From Verrucomicrobiota bacterium (lineage in GTDB: Bacteria > Verrucomicrobiota > Verrucomicrobiia > Opitutales > Opitutaceae): a stretch of DNA of 32,732 nucleotides. Position numbers and translations under genes: made by a program. Location of the stretch: the NCBI GenBank assembly GCA_028293565.1, contig JAQGON010000102.1:1-32732 (forward strand). The letters run 5' to 3'. The notes under the pieces are model-generated. The model was not told where the DNA came from and made no database searches. It saw only the letters and a list, made by a program, of their open reading frames with translations. Below, in pieces: positions 8,371 through 16,193 of the stretch. Positions within the stretch are counted from its first letter, which is position 1. Every line of letters begins with the position of its first letter.

Positions 8371-9873
8371 ATGTCCCGCCCATCGTTCCGCGCCCTGCTG
8401 CTCAGCCTGAGTCTCCTTTCACTGGTCCCGCTCCGCGCGCAGCAGCCCACGCCCCCGGTCGTCGGACCCCCGCCGGCGGCCGACGCCGCGACTCCGCCGG
8501 CGCCCGTGCTGACCCTCGAGGAATGCATCGCCCGGGCCCTGGAGAAAAATTTCGCGCTCAAGATCCAGGGTTTCTCGACCGACATCGCCAAGGAGTCCGT
8601 CAACATCGCGAAGGCGGCGTTCGATCCCACGTTCACCGCCTCCACCCAGCGCGCGATGGTGCAGTTCTCGCCCAATGTCCGCACCGACACCACCGACACC
8701 CGCGTTGGGGTCGCGCAGACCCTTACGTCCGGCGCCCTGGTCGACGTCAGCGCCAGCCTCAACCGGACCGGCGACGTCCCGATCATCACGACGCCCAATC
8801 CGGCCTATAACAGCGACGTTTCGTTGTCCGTCGTGCAGCCGCTGCTCCGCGGCGGCGGCCGCGCCGTCAATCGCGCCGCGATCGAGCGCAGCAAGCTCGG
8901 CCTGAACATCGCGAACCTCAGCTACAAGGGCAGCGTCCTCCGCGTCGTGCGCGACACCGAGGCGGCCTACTTCAATCTCGTCTTCGCCCGCGGCCAGCTC
9001 GCCGTCAAACAGCACAGCCTCGAGCTCGCCCAAAGGCTCTACGACGAAAACAAGGCCCGCCGCATCACGGGAGTCGCCACCGACCTCGACGTGCTCACCG
9101 CGGAAGTCGGCATCGCCACCGCCCGCAACGGCGTCGTGACGGCCGACCAGCTCGTCCACAACAGCGAGGACGCGCTGCTGGCGCTGATCGGGCAGACCCA
9201 GTTCAACATCGCCGTCGGCACGGTCGTTCTTCCCCCCAACCAGGATTCCGCGCCGTCCTTCGATGTTTCCTACCGGCTCGCCCGCGAAAACCAGCCCGAC
9301 CTGATGACGTCCCAAACGACGATCAAGCAATTCGAGCTCGACGCCAGCACGTCCAAGAACGCCGCCCTGCCCACGCTGAATCTCGGCGGCGCCGTCGGCT
9401 ACAACGGCACGGACACCTCCTACCGTTCCGCGATCAATCGCCTCCCCGACGGGGATGGGCGGAACTGGCAGCTCGACCTCGCGCTGTCCGTGCCATGGGG
9501 CCTGCATGCCGATCGCGCCCGTTATCGCAGCGCGCTCGCCGGCCTTCGCCAGGAACAGGCGCACCTCCAGCAGATCGACCAGAATCTCATCGTCCAGGTC
9601 CGAGCGGCCGTGCGCGCCGTCGAAACCAACCAGCTCAGCGTCGAGATTTTCGGCAAGTCCACGGAGCTCGCCGTGAAGCAATACGAGCTTCAGCTCGCGC
9701 GCTTCAAGGCGGGGCTCTCGACGAGCCGCCAGGTGCTCGAGACCCAGGACGACCTCGAGTCCGCCCGCGTCAACGAACTGCTCGCCCAGGTCAATCTCCG
9801 CATCGCGCTGGCGAATCTCCACCAGCTGGAAAGCAGCTCGCTCGAGCATTACCACATCGCGCTCGCGGAGTAG
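8371..9873 (+). CDS. TolC-family outer membrane efflux channel protein
   Basis: 500 aa. From Met 8371 a clear Sec signal peptide is read (MSRPSFRALLLSLSLLSLV, probable cleavage after PLRA before QQP). A longer reading from 8260 would bury this signal, so 8371 is chosen. After a Pro-rich linker comes LTLEECIARALEKNFALKI, the classical start of the first outer-membrane efflux (OEP) repeat. Two OEP halves with long Ala/Gln/Leu-rich helices follow (for example LELAQRLYDENKARRITGVATDLDVLTAEV in pieces and QLARFKAGLSTSRQVLETQDDLESARV). Such proteins trimerise into an outer-membrane beta-barrel with a periplasmic tunnel for type I secretion or RND/MFS export. No periplasmic adaptor or pump is encoded nearby, so the partner is unknown. 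Confidence 0.88.
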   Translation: MSRPSFRALLLSLSLLSLVPLRAQQPTPPVVGPPPAADAATPPAPVLTLEECIARALEKNFALKIQGFSTDIAKESVNIAKAAFDPTFTASTQRAMVQFSPNVRTDTTDTRVGVAQTLTSGALVDVSASLNRTGDVPIITTPNPAYNSDVSLSVVQPLLRGGGRAVNRAAIERSKLGLNIANLSYKGSVLRVVRDTEAAYFNLVFARGQLAVKQHSLELAQRLYDENKARRITGVATDLDVLTAEVGIATARNGVVTADQLVHNSEDALLALIGQTQFNIAVGTVVLPPNQDSAPSFDVSYRLARENQPDLMTSQTTIKQFELDASTSKNAALPTLNLGGAVGYNGTDTSYRSAINRLPDGDGRNWQLDLALSVPWGLHADRARYRSALAGLRQEQAHLQQIDQNLIVQVRAAVRAVETNQLSVEIFGKSTELAVKQYELQLARFKAGLSTSRQVLETQDDLESARVNELLAQVNLRIALANLHQLESSSLEHYHIALAE

Positions 9874-9991
9874 CGCCGCGCCTCCGTCCGCTCGACGCGA
9901 GACGGGGATTGTGCGCGCTGCGGATCACGGATTCATTTCGCTTCACCTCGGTGTCATCCCGGGGAAGAAGTCCGTCAAAACTCATCGCCCC

Positions 9992-10576
9992 ATGCGTTCC
10001 ACCCTCGTGATCCGAGCTGTCCTGTGGGGTTGGTTGTTTGCCGCGCTGCTCGTCGGCCGGTTTCTCCTCCTGCAGCGCCTGCCGATGCCTGCGGTGCAGG
10101 GGATCCTGGCGGCCCTCACCGTGGCGCTGCTCGCGGCGTACCGGCTCTCGCGGAACTTCCACTCCTGGCTGGTGGCCATCGACCTCCGCTGGATCGTGCT
10201 GCTGCACGTCAGCCGGTTCGTCGGATTTTATTTCATCGTCCTTTACCGGCGCGGAGAACTCCCCTTCGCGTTTGCCGTTCCCGGCGGGCTCGGCGACATC
10301 GTGGTCGCCACGCTCGCCCTCGGGCTGGTCGCGATTCCCATGCCGGCGCCGATGCGCCTGCGCGCGATCTCCATCTGGAATGTCGTGGGCCTGCTCGACA
10401 TTCTCATGGTGGTGTTCACCGCCGGACGCCTCGGGTTCGCGGATTCCGGTTCGATGCGCGCCCTCACCTACCTGCCGCTCAGCCTGCTCCCGACCTTTCT
10501 CGTGCCGCTCATCATTGCGAGCCACGTGCTGATCTTCGCGCGAGTCCGAGCGTCGGACGGCGCCCAGCTCAACTAG
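9992..10576 (+). CDS. Small multi-pass membrane protein of unknown function
   Basis: 194 aa from ATG 9992; a GTG at 9911 would add 27 polar residues that look non-coding. Nearly all hydrophobic, with about six membrane helices: residues about 5-25 (VLWGWLFAALLVGRFLLL), 30-48, 60-85 (IVLLHVSRFVGFYFIVLY), 95-115 (GGLGDIVVATLALGLVAIPM), 120-145 (IWNVVGLLDILMVVFTAGRL) and 160-185. Gly-Asp (GLGD) and Asn-Val-Val-Gly motifs sit at helix starts. I do not recognise a characterised family. It ends facing miaA, with an inverted repeat between them. Confidence 0.6.
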   Translation: MRSTLVIRAVLWGWLFAALLVGRFLLLQRLPMPAVQGILAALTVALLAAYRLSRNFHSWLVAIDLRWIVLLHVSRFVGFYFIVLYRRGELPFAFAVPGGLGDIVVATLALGLVAIPMPAPMRLRAISIWNVVGLLDILMVVFTAGRLGFADSGSMRALTYLPLSLLPTFLVPLIIASHVLIFARVRASDGAQLN

Positions 10577-10602
10577 GGCGTTTGAAATTCCGGGGCGGGG
10601 TT

Positions 10603-10714
10603 GGCCGCAAAAATGCGCAAGGGCTCCGCGGTTGCGAAGGAGCTGCCATCGCGCCCATCGGCGCACGGGAGGTTCGAGCCGAAGCCGCCGAGCCCTTGTG
10701 CATTTTTTGCGGTC
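10603..10714. repeat. 112-bp imperfect inverted repeat between convergent genes
   Basis: The left arm 10603-10626 (GGCCGCAAAAATGCGCAAGG...) and the reverse complement of 10690-10714 (GACCGCAAAAAATGCACAAG...) match over about 24 bases with few differences, and weaker pairing continues inward. The right arm ends CATTTTTTGC. The element fills the gap between the ends of the membrane protein (10576) and miaA (10791), so it may terminate transcription both ways. Its size and form also suit a small dispersed palindromic or MITE-like element. Confidence 0.6.
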
Positions 10715-10790
10715 AATCCTTCCGGACCGAATTTGGCCGTTCTCGGTTTTCTAGCGGACACACACTTTTATTCAAAATGCTCCGACGATC

Positions 10791-11714
10791 TCAGGGACCC
10801 TCGCGGGCGGAAAATAGCCCCTCCGCCCCTGCCTCCGCTGCCATCACGACGCGATGTGCCGGCAGCTGGGTCCGGAACCAGGTCCGCTGCTTTTTCACCA
10901 GCGCGCGGGTGTTTTTCGCGATCTCCGCAGCCAGCTTTTGCCCCGGCAGCGTTCCTTCGAGGAACGAAATCACCTCCCGGTATCCGATCGCCCGCGCCGC
11001 GCTGGGATTGTCCTTCAATCCCGCCGCGAGGAGGCCTCGCACTTCGTCGATCAGGCCGGCGGAGAGCATCGCGGACACCCGGCTTTCGATCCGTTCGTTC
11101 AGCACGGCCGGCGGCTGATCGATTCGGACCAATTGAATTTCCCATTCGGAAAACGGCCCGCGCCGCCGCGCGAAATCCGCCGCCAGTTCCGCGACCGGCC
11201 GCCCGGATGAAAGACAGCGCTCCAGGGCCCGCGCCACTCGCCGCGGGTTCGCGAGGTCGAGCGAACCGAGTCCTCCGGGGTTCAGCGAATGCAGCCGCCG
11301 CAGCGCATCGGCCGGGGACAGGGCTGTGACTTCCGTGCGCACTTCCGGAGAAACCGTCACGTCGTCCGCCACCGGCGCAAAAAAACTCTTCAGATAAAAA
11401 CCGCTTCCGCCGACCACCAGCACGCGCCGCCCCCTCGCCTGGATGTCGGCCACTGCCTTCAGGGCCTCCGCGATGTAACGCGTCACATCCATGCGTTCGT
11501 TGAATCCGCAGATGTCGACGAGATGGTGCCGGACCCGCATCCGCTCGGCCGGCGTCGGCTTGGCGGTGCCAAGGTCCATGCCGCGGTAAAAAAGCAGCGA
11601 GTCGCACGAAACGATCTCCGCCTCATTCGTCGCGGCCCATCGCAGCGCCCATTCCGTTTTTCCCACCGCCGTGCAACCGGTGAGGACGTGAAGCGCGGGT
11701 TTCATGACGGTCAT
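10791..11714 (-). CDS. miaA: tRNA dimethylallyltransferase (IPP transferase)
   Basis: 307 aa from ATG 11714. MiaA transfers a dimethylallyl group to N6 of A37 in tRNAs reading UNN codons, the first step of ms2i6A. Visible: P-loop LTGCTAVGKTEWAL (G13-T20), the family motif DSLLFYRGMDLGTAKP with the catalytic Asp, the RHHLVDI segment, VVGGSGFYLKSF, the swivel/insert region, and LANPRRVARALE, ARAIGYREV, NTRALVKKQRTWFR in the C-terminal half. Start: ATG 11714 has a GGTGG 8 bases upstream; ATG 11705 (MKPALHV) is nearly as good, and an upstream extension to 11744 is unlikely. It is divergent from the lipid kinase at 11876. Confidence 0.93.
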   Translation of the reverse strand: MTVMKPALHVLTGCTAVGKTEWALRWAATNEAEIVSCDSLLFYRGMDLGTAKPTPAERMRVRHHLVDICGFNERMDVTRYIAEALKAVADIQARGRRVLVVGGSGFYLKSFFAPVADDVTVSPEVRTEVTALSPADALRRLHSLNPGGLGSLDLANPRRVARALERCLSSGRPVAELAADFARRRGPFSEWEIQLVRIDQPPAVLNERIESRVSAMLSAGLIDEVRGLLAAGLKDNPSAARAIGYREVISFLEGTLPGQKLAAEIAKNTRALVKKQRTWFRTQLPAHRVVMAAEAGAEGLFSAREGP

Positions 11715-11767
11715 CAAACAGACCACCCGCCCGCGGAGCCGCAATCAAACTCTCCGGATCCATGAGT

Positions 11768-11796
11768 GGAACGCGTGGGCGCGGCCAACGCGTTCC
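11768..11796. repeat. 9-bp perfect inverted repeat in the miaA / lipid-kinase divergent region
   Basis: GGAACGCGT (11768-11776) and ACGCGTTCC (11788-11796) flank an 11-base GC-rich loop. It lies about 54 bases upstream of miaA and 80 bases upstream of the kinase start, so it could be an operator or a leader hairpin. The core GGAACGC also appears in hairpins at 448-480 and 16166-16187. Confidence 0.4.
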
Positions 11797-11875
11797 GCCC
11801 GCTCGTTCCCCGGCCGCCTCGGCCCGGGCGCAGGGGCGCGGGAAAAAGAGTTTGTTTCGGCGCCCGAGGTCCGCC

Positions 11876-12766
11876 GTGCTTCGACGGTTGAAGACGCGCT
11901 TCATCGTCAATCCCTTCTCGGGCCACGCCTCCCGCGCGCTGGCGCGGGTGCGCGCCCACGCGGCGGCGAGCGGCGCAGAGGTGCACCTCACCGCCCGTCC
12001 GCGGCACGCCACCGAACTCGCGCTCATGGCGCTGGCCGATGACTGCGAGCTCGTCGTTGCGGTCGGTGGCGACGGCACGCTCAACGAAGTCGCCACGGCT
12101 CTCGTCGGCACGGATGCCGTCTTCGGACTGGTCCCGTGCGGTTCCGGCGACGGCCTCGGGCGCCACTTGGGAATCCACGGCACGATTTCGCACGCGTTGG
12201 AGATTCTGCGCTCCGGCCATTCGCGCCGGATCGATACCGGGCTGGCCGACGGCCACCCCTTTTTCACCGCGGCGGGCGTCGGTTTTGAAGCCGAGGTCTC
12301 GGCGCGCTTCAACCGTCTCTCCAGCCGCGGCTTTCTTCGCTATCTGACGACCAGCGCGGCGCTGTGGCGGACGTTCGAGCCGGAGGACTACCAGATTGAA
12401 CAGGACGGCCGGGTGACGACCGTGCGGGCATTCACCGTGGCCATCGCGAACGCCGACCAGTACGGCAACAACGCGCGGATCGCGCCGGGCGGGCGGATCG
12501 ACGACGGCCTGCTCAACCTGACGGCCGTGCCGCCGGTGTCGTTCGTCAACGGCCTGCCCCTGCTGCTGCGCCTGTTCAACGGCACGATCGGCGGCGCCCA
12601 CGGAGTCTGCCGGCTGACCGGCCCTCGTTTTGCCGTCACGCGCTCAAATGCCGGACTGATCCACACCGATGGCGAGGTTCACGCGGCCGGCCCGCGCGTC
12701 GAGTTCGTCATCCGTCCGCTGAGCCTCAGGGTGATGGCACCCGACGGCCGTCACAAGTCATCGTAG
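11876..12766 (+). CDS. Diacylglycerol/lipid kinase family protein (DagK/YegS-LCB5 type), copy 1
   Basis: 296 aa from GTG 11876, chosen because GAGGT lies 5 bases upstream and the family N-terminus (RFIVNPFSG) follows at once; the frame is open to 11762, but that part is Arg/Pro-rich and unlike the family. Family motifs: NPFSG (12-16), nucleotide-binding VAVGGDGTLNEV (62-72), PCGSGDGLGRHLG (88-99), GVGFEAEVSARF, and the C-terminal NADQYGNNARIAPGG and GLIHTDGEVH. These kinases phosphorylate diacylglycerol or related lipids with ATP at the inner face of the membrane. The usual Asn in GSGNG is Asp here. It is a clear paralogue of the kinase at 20006-20998. Its 3' end overlaps the convergent GGDEF gene by 16 bases. 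Confidence 0.87.
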   Translation: MLRRLKTRFIVNPFSGHASRALARVRAHAAASGAEVHLTARPRHATELALMALADDCELVVAVGGDGTLNEVATALVGTDAVFGLVPCGSGDGLGRHLGIHGTISHALEILRSGHSRRIDTGLADGHPFFTAAGVGFEAEVSARFNRLSSRGFLRYLTTSAALWRTFEPEDYQIEQDGRVTTVRAFTVAIANADQYGNNARIAPGGRIDDGLLNLTAVPPVSFVNGLPLLLRLFNGTIGGAHGVCRLTGPRFAVTRSNAGLIHTDGEVHAAGPRVEFVIRPLSLRVMAPDGRHKSS

Positions 12767-13653
12767 CCCACGGCGCGGTTGCGGCCGCCCGCCTTCGCGC
12801 CGTACAGCGCCTTGTCGGCGGCGGCGACGAGATCGGCGCAGTTCTTCGCGTCGAACGGCATCGCCGCCGCGCCGGCGCTGACCGTGATCCGCAGCTCCGG
12901 CCCGTTCTCGATCTTCACCGTCTCTGCTTCCACCGCCGCGCAGACCCGCCGCGCCGTCTCCATCGCGACCTTCCGGTCCGCCTGCATGATGATCAGCGCG
13001 AACTCCTCGCCGCCAAAACGCGCCGCGCGGTCGACGTCGCGCAGGCCGCCCACCAGGCGCCCCGCCACTTTCTGGAGCACCGCATCGCCGACCGGATGGC
13101 CGTGCGTGTCGTTCACCGCCTTGAAATGGTCGATGTCGATCAGCACGAGCGAAAGCGGATGGCCGAAGCGCAGCGACCGCTCCCGCTCCTCGGCGAGAAT
13201 GCGGTCGAATTCCCGGCGGTTCAGCAGCCCGGTCAGCGGGTCGCGCGTCGCGAGGCGGCGCAGCGCCTCGAGCGTTTCGCCGAGCTTGAGCGCGTACCGC
13301 AGCGAGCGCTCCAGCGTCTGCGAACTGATCTCGCCCTTGACCAGGTAATCGAGCGCGCCGGCGTTCATCGCCTCGATGTCGACGCTCTCCGACGACTCCG
13401 CCGTGAGAAACACGATCGGCATCCGCGATCCCGCCTCCACCGCCGCCCGGATCAGCTCGAGGCCGTTGTGTTCGCCGAGCTGGTAGTCGAGCAGGCAGGC
13501 CGCGTGTTTTCCCTCGAGGAGCTTCGCCAGCCCGTCCTCGTAAGTCGGCGACCACTCGAGGTCAAAGGTTTCGCCGCGGAAATTCTTGAAGTGCTCCTGC
13601 GTGAGCCGGTACTGCATCCGGTCATCGTCGATCATGAGGATTTTGCGGCTCAT
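12751..13653 (-). CDS. Response regulator with receiver and GGDEF (diguanylate cyclase) domains
   Basis: 300 aa. Residues 1-125 are a CheY-like receiver: acidic pocket D9/D10/D11, phospho-acceptor D56 (CLLDYQLG), T84 and K107 (LDYLVKG). Residues 130-297 form a GGDEF domain: RDPLTGLLNRREFD, LIDIDHFKAVNDTHGHPVGD and the active-site motif RFGGEEFAL (214-218). An RxxD inhibitory site (RDVD, 205-208) sits exactly five residues before GGEEF, so both cyclase activity and product feedback by c-di-GMP are expected. The start codon overlaps the stop of the epimerase gene (ATGA), suggesting coupled translation. No cognate histidine kinase is adjacent. Confidence 0.93.
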   Translation of the reverse strand: MSRKILMIDDDRMQYRLTQEHFKNFRGETFDLEWSPTYEDGLAKLLEGKHAACLLDYQLGEHNGLELIRAAVEAGSRMPIVFLTAESSESVDIEAMNAGALDYLVKGEISSQTLERSLRYALKLGETLEALRRLATRDPLTGLLNRREFDRILAEERERSLRFGHPLSLVLIDIDHFKAVNDTHGHPVGDAVLQKVAGRLVGGLRDVDRAARFGGEEFALIIMQADRKVAMETARRVCAAVEAETVKIENGPELRITVSAGAAAMPFDAKNCADLVAAADKALYGAKAGGRNRAVGYDDL

Positions 13654-14603
13654 GGGGAAACGGCCGCCGGCACTTCGGAAAAAAGTCCGGCCAGCCCCTC
13701 GGCCACCGTCGTGCGCGCCGCAAAGCCGAGCTGGGTCGCGGCGGCGGCGGGGTCGCCGAGGGAATGAATGACGTCTCCCGTCCTCGCCGGCGCGTGACGC
13801 GGCGCCGGCACGCTCCCGTAATGCCGGGCAAAATGCCCCGCGAGCTCGAGCAGCGAGGTCGCGCGGCCGGTGCAGATGTTGACCGCTCCGGACGCCAGAC
13901 CCGGACGCGTCGCGGCGAGGGCGTTCGACCGCGCGACATCGGCCACCGCGATGAAGTCGCGCGTCTGCCGGCCGTCGCCGTAGATCGTCACGGGCAGCCC
14001 TTCGCGATAACGGCGGGCAAAGATCGAGACCACGCCCGAATAAGGCGACGCCGGATCCTGCCGCGGGCCGAACACGTTGAAAAAGCGCTGGCAGCGTACG
14101 GTGAATCCGTAGGCCGCCGCGTGGCCGAGCAGGAGATTTTCCGACGCGAGCTTGGCGGCGCCATAGGGGCTGACGGGGCGCATGGCCGAGTTCTCCCGGA
14201 TCGGGAGCGCGGCGGCGTCGCCGTAGACCGCGGCCGAGGAAGCGAACACCACGCGCCGCACCCCATGGCGCCGCGCCGCCTCGGCCACCAGGTGGGTCGC
14301 ATGCAGGTTAAGGGAATAATTCAGCTCCGGGTTCGCCACGCTCTCCTGCACGCTCACGAGAGCCGCGAGATGGAGGATCGCGTCGGGCCGCTCCCGCCCG
14401 ACGAGTTCCGCCACCGTTCCGGGCTGGGCGACATCCATCTCGTGGAGGGAAAATGAGGACGACCGCAGCGCTCCCACGAGATTCTCCCGATGTCCCGAGC
14501 GGAAATTGTCGACTCCGACCACGACGTGTCCCTCCGCCAGAAGATGGTCCGTCGTGTGACTGCCGATAAATCCGGCGGCGCCGGTCACAAGAATCTTGGC
14601 CAT
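13650..14603 (-). CDS. NAD-dependent epimerase/dehydratase (UDP-glucose 4-epimerase-like)
   Basis: 317 aa from ATG 14603, giving the standard Rossmann start MAKILVTGAAGFIGSH (GxxGxxG, residues 8-14). An upstream extension to 14648 is unlikely. Short-chain dehydrogenase features: VDNFRSG after strand 2, HLAALVSVQESV, ASSAAVYGD with the catalytic Ser (122/123), and Y147xxxK151 in SPYGAAKLASE. The later FNVFGPRQDPASPYSGVVS and DFIAVADVA motifs place it with extended SDRs acting on nucleotide sugars, closest to WbpP/GalE-type 4-epimerases. The exact sugar cannot be told. Its stop overlaps the GGDEF gene start, so sugar-nucleotide supply for surface polysaccharide and c-di-GMP signalling may be linked. 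Confidence 0.88.
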   Translation of the reverse strand: MAKILVTGAAGFIGSHTTDHLLAEGHVVVGVDNFRSGHRENLVGALRSSSFSLHEMDVAQPGTVAELVGRERPDAILHLAALVSVQESVANPELNYSLNLHATHLVAEAARRHGVRRVVFASSAAVYGDAAALPIRENSAMRPVSPYGAAKLASENLLLGHAAAYGFTVRCQRFFNVFGPRQDPASPYSGVVSIFARRYREGLPVTIYGDGRQTRDFIAVADVARSNALAATRPGLASGAVNICTGRATSLLELAGHFARHYGSVPAPRHAPARTGDVIHSLGDPAAAATQLGFAARTTVAEGLAGLFSEVPAAVSP

Positions 14604-14705
14604 GCTCGAAACTGTAGGCGTCGCGCGTTGGGCGGAGCAAGCAAGCATCGCATCACCGCCCGCCGAGGGCGAACGGCACTCGTGACCGGGCCGCCACGCG
14701 TACTC

Positions 14706-15512
14706 TCAGCTCCGGCTCGCGCCGGCCGAAAGATCCAGCGCCACGGCTCCGATGCGTGCGACGATCTTGCGCGGATCTCCGAGGTGATCCCGGATGCAGT
14801 TCACCAAGGCGCTGCCGACCACCACGCCGTCGGCGTGCCGGGCAACCTCGCGAACCTGCGCGCGCGTCGAAATGCCGAATCCCACCGCCACCGGCAGCCG
14901 CGTGCGGGCGCGAATTCTCGCCACCGCTTCCGGAATGTTCGCCGCCGAATCGCCGCGCACTCCGGTGACTCCCTCGCGCGAAACGTAATAAATGAATCCC
15001 GTCGTGACCCCCGCAATGCGGGCAATGCGCGCGTCCGGGGTCGTCGGGGCGACAATGAACACCGTGTCGACGCGATGCTTCGCGCACGCCGCCGTCACCT
15101 CGCCGGCTTCCTCCGGCGGCAGGTCGAGCGTCAGCAGTCCATCCAATCCGGCAGACGCCGCCGCGCGGACGTACGGCTCCACGCCATTGGCGAACACGAG
15201 GTTGTAGTAGGTGTAAAAAACGAACGGCGCCTGGGGAAATTCCGCGCGCAGGCGGCGCACGAGCTCGAGCACCTTGGTGCCGGTCATGCCGCTTTCCAGC
15301 GCCCGCTGCGCGGCCAGCTGATTGGTGGGACCATCGGCCAGGGGATCGGAAAAGGGGACACCGAGTTCGAGGATGTCGACGCCGCTTTTCAGCAGGGTTC
15401 GGCAGACATCCACCGAGGTTTCAAACTCCGGATCGCCGGCGCAGACGTAGCCAATGAAGGCGGCACGGTTTTCGGCCCGGGCGCGGGCAAAGGCATCGGC
15501 GAGGCGTGACAT
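14706..15512 (-). CDS. trpA: Tryptophan synthase alpha subunit
   Basis: 268 aa, normal length. TrpA converts indole-3-glycerol phosphate to indole and glyceraldehyde-3-phosphate and passes indole to TrpB. The catalytic acids are conserved: E49 in ILELGVPFSDP and D60 in LADGPTNQ, matching E. coli numbering. Also visible are GYVCAGDP, GLLTLDLPPEEA, FIYYVSREGVTGVR (loop 6) and the phosphate-binding VAVGFGIST and DGVVVGSALV. Start: ATG 15512 has GAGG 10 bases upstream; GTG 15521 is too close to that site. No trpB or other trp gene lies in the window on either side, so trpA is separated from them here. Confidence 0.96.
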   Translation of the reverse strand: MSRLADAFARARAENRAAFIGYVCAGDPEFETSVDVCRTLLKSGVDILELGVPFSDPLADGPTNQLAAQRALESGMTGTKVLELVRRLRAEFPQAPFVFYTYYNLVFANGVEPYVRAAASAGLDGLLTLDLPPEEAGEVTAACAKHRVDTVFIVAPTTPDARIARIAGVTTGFIYYVSREGVTGVRGDSAANIPEAVARIRARTRLPVAVGFGISTRAQVREVARHADGVVVGSALVNCIRDHLGDPRKIVARIGAVALDLSAGASRS

Positions 15513-15592
15513 GGAAATCACACCTCAAAGCGAAATCGCCGCCGGTGCAACGGCAGTTTCGTTTCGCGAAATTATTCCCGCGCTTACGCCCT

Positions 15593-15613
15593 CCCGGGTT
15601 TCGTGAACCCGGG
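15593..15613. other. 8-bp perfect hairpin upstream of trpA
   Basis: CCCGGGTT (15593-15600) and AACCCGGG (15606-15613) enclose a 5-base loop, about 80 bases before the trpA start. No Trp-rich leader peptide or T-run follows on the minus strand, so there is no support for an attenuator. It could be an operator or a simple palindrome. Confidence 0.35.
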
Positions 15614-15639
15614 TTTATCGCGGAAATGCGGAGCGACAG

Positions 15640-15685
15640 AAAAAAGCGAGGTCACAGAGCCCGGGATCGGGAACTCTGTGGCCTC
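15640..15685 (-). terminator. Rho-independent terminator of the lipoprotein gene
   Basis: Read on the minus strand, GAGGCCACAGAG (15685-15674) pairs with CTCTGTGACCTC (15659-15648), a 12-bp stem with one G-U pair. After a short GC, six T residues follow (complement of 15645-15640). It lies 18 bases past the stop of the gene at 15703-16068. This is the best intrinsic terminator in the window. Confidence 0.8.
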
Positions 15686-15702
15686 GGCCAAACTGCGTCC
15701 GG

Positions 15703-16068
15703 TTATCTCCAGGTCCCGGCCACGTACACCCAGCCGTCGGAGCGGTTCTCCCAATGCGGGGGAACGTATTCAGCGGTGGGCTGCGGCTTGTCGATCCAGT
15801 GGCCGGAGACCCACGTATAGCTGCTGTCCCGGTATTCCCAGTGGCCCGGCTCCCAAGCCTTGTCGGACGGCGGCGGCTCGGGCGGCATCAGGGTGTTGTC
15901 CCGCGGCGGCGGCGGAGCTTCGCGCACGACGATCGTGTTCGTGCTCGGCGCGCTCTGAGCCGCGGGCGGCGAAACGACGATGACTTTGTCATGACGGCAG
16001 CCGGCGAACAGCGCAGCCCCGGCGATGGCCAGGGCGATTTTTCCATTTGAAAGCGACAGATGATTCAT
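15703..16068 (-). CDS. Small YXWGXW-repeat lipoprotein
   Basis: 121 aa. The N-terminus is a lipoprotein signal: KIALAIAGAALFAGC with a LFAGC lipobox, so Cys24 is probably lipidated and the protein anchored in the envelope. A Pro-rich linker (REAPPPPRDN, PPEPPPSDK) leads to aromatic repeats WEPGHWEYR, WVSGHWIDK, VPPHWENRSDG and WVYVAGTWR of the YXWGXW type. The repeats resemble those of the truncated gene at 1-369, but that one has a glycine zipper instead of the linker. Function unknown. There is no Shine-Dalgarno upstream of the ATG. A strong terminator follows, so it is probably a single transcription unit. Confidence 0.8.
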   Translation of the reverse strand: MNHLSLSNGKIALAIAGAALFAGCRHDKVIVVSPPAAQSAPSTNTIVVREAPPPPRDNTLMPPEPPPSDKAWEPGHWEYRDSSYTWVSGHWIDKPQPTAEYVPPHWENRSDGWVYVAGTWR

Positions 16069-16165
16069 GGTTGGAGGAAGGTGAAGGCGTCATGGACCCC
16101 CGCCGTTCGGACCCGTTCCCAACCCCACCCGCTTGATCCTCCGGTGCTTCTGAGATCGGCGATGC

Positions 16166-16187
16166 GGGTGGAACGCGTTTTCCACCC
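16166..16187 (-). terminator. 8-bp perfect hairpin just after the EEP gene stop
   Basis: GGGTGGAA (16166-16173) and TTCCACCC (16180-16187) enclose a 6-base loop, CGCGTT. It begins 6 bases past the minus-strand stop at 16194. No T-run follows on that strand, so it is a possible rather than a standard terminator. Confidence 0.45.
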
Positions 16188-16193
16188 GACAAT

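Noticed and set aside
11762-11875. Longer N-terminus for the lipid kinase at 11876
   Set aside because: The 38 extra residues are Arg/Pro/Ala-rich, include the palindrome at 11768-11796, and are absent from the paralogue; GTG 11876 has a good ribosome site.
15513-15702. trp attenuator upstream of trpA
   Set aside because: A hairpin is present at 15593-15613, but there is no Trp-codon leader peptide, no alternative stem and no T-run.
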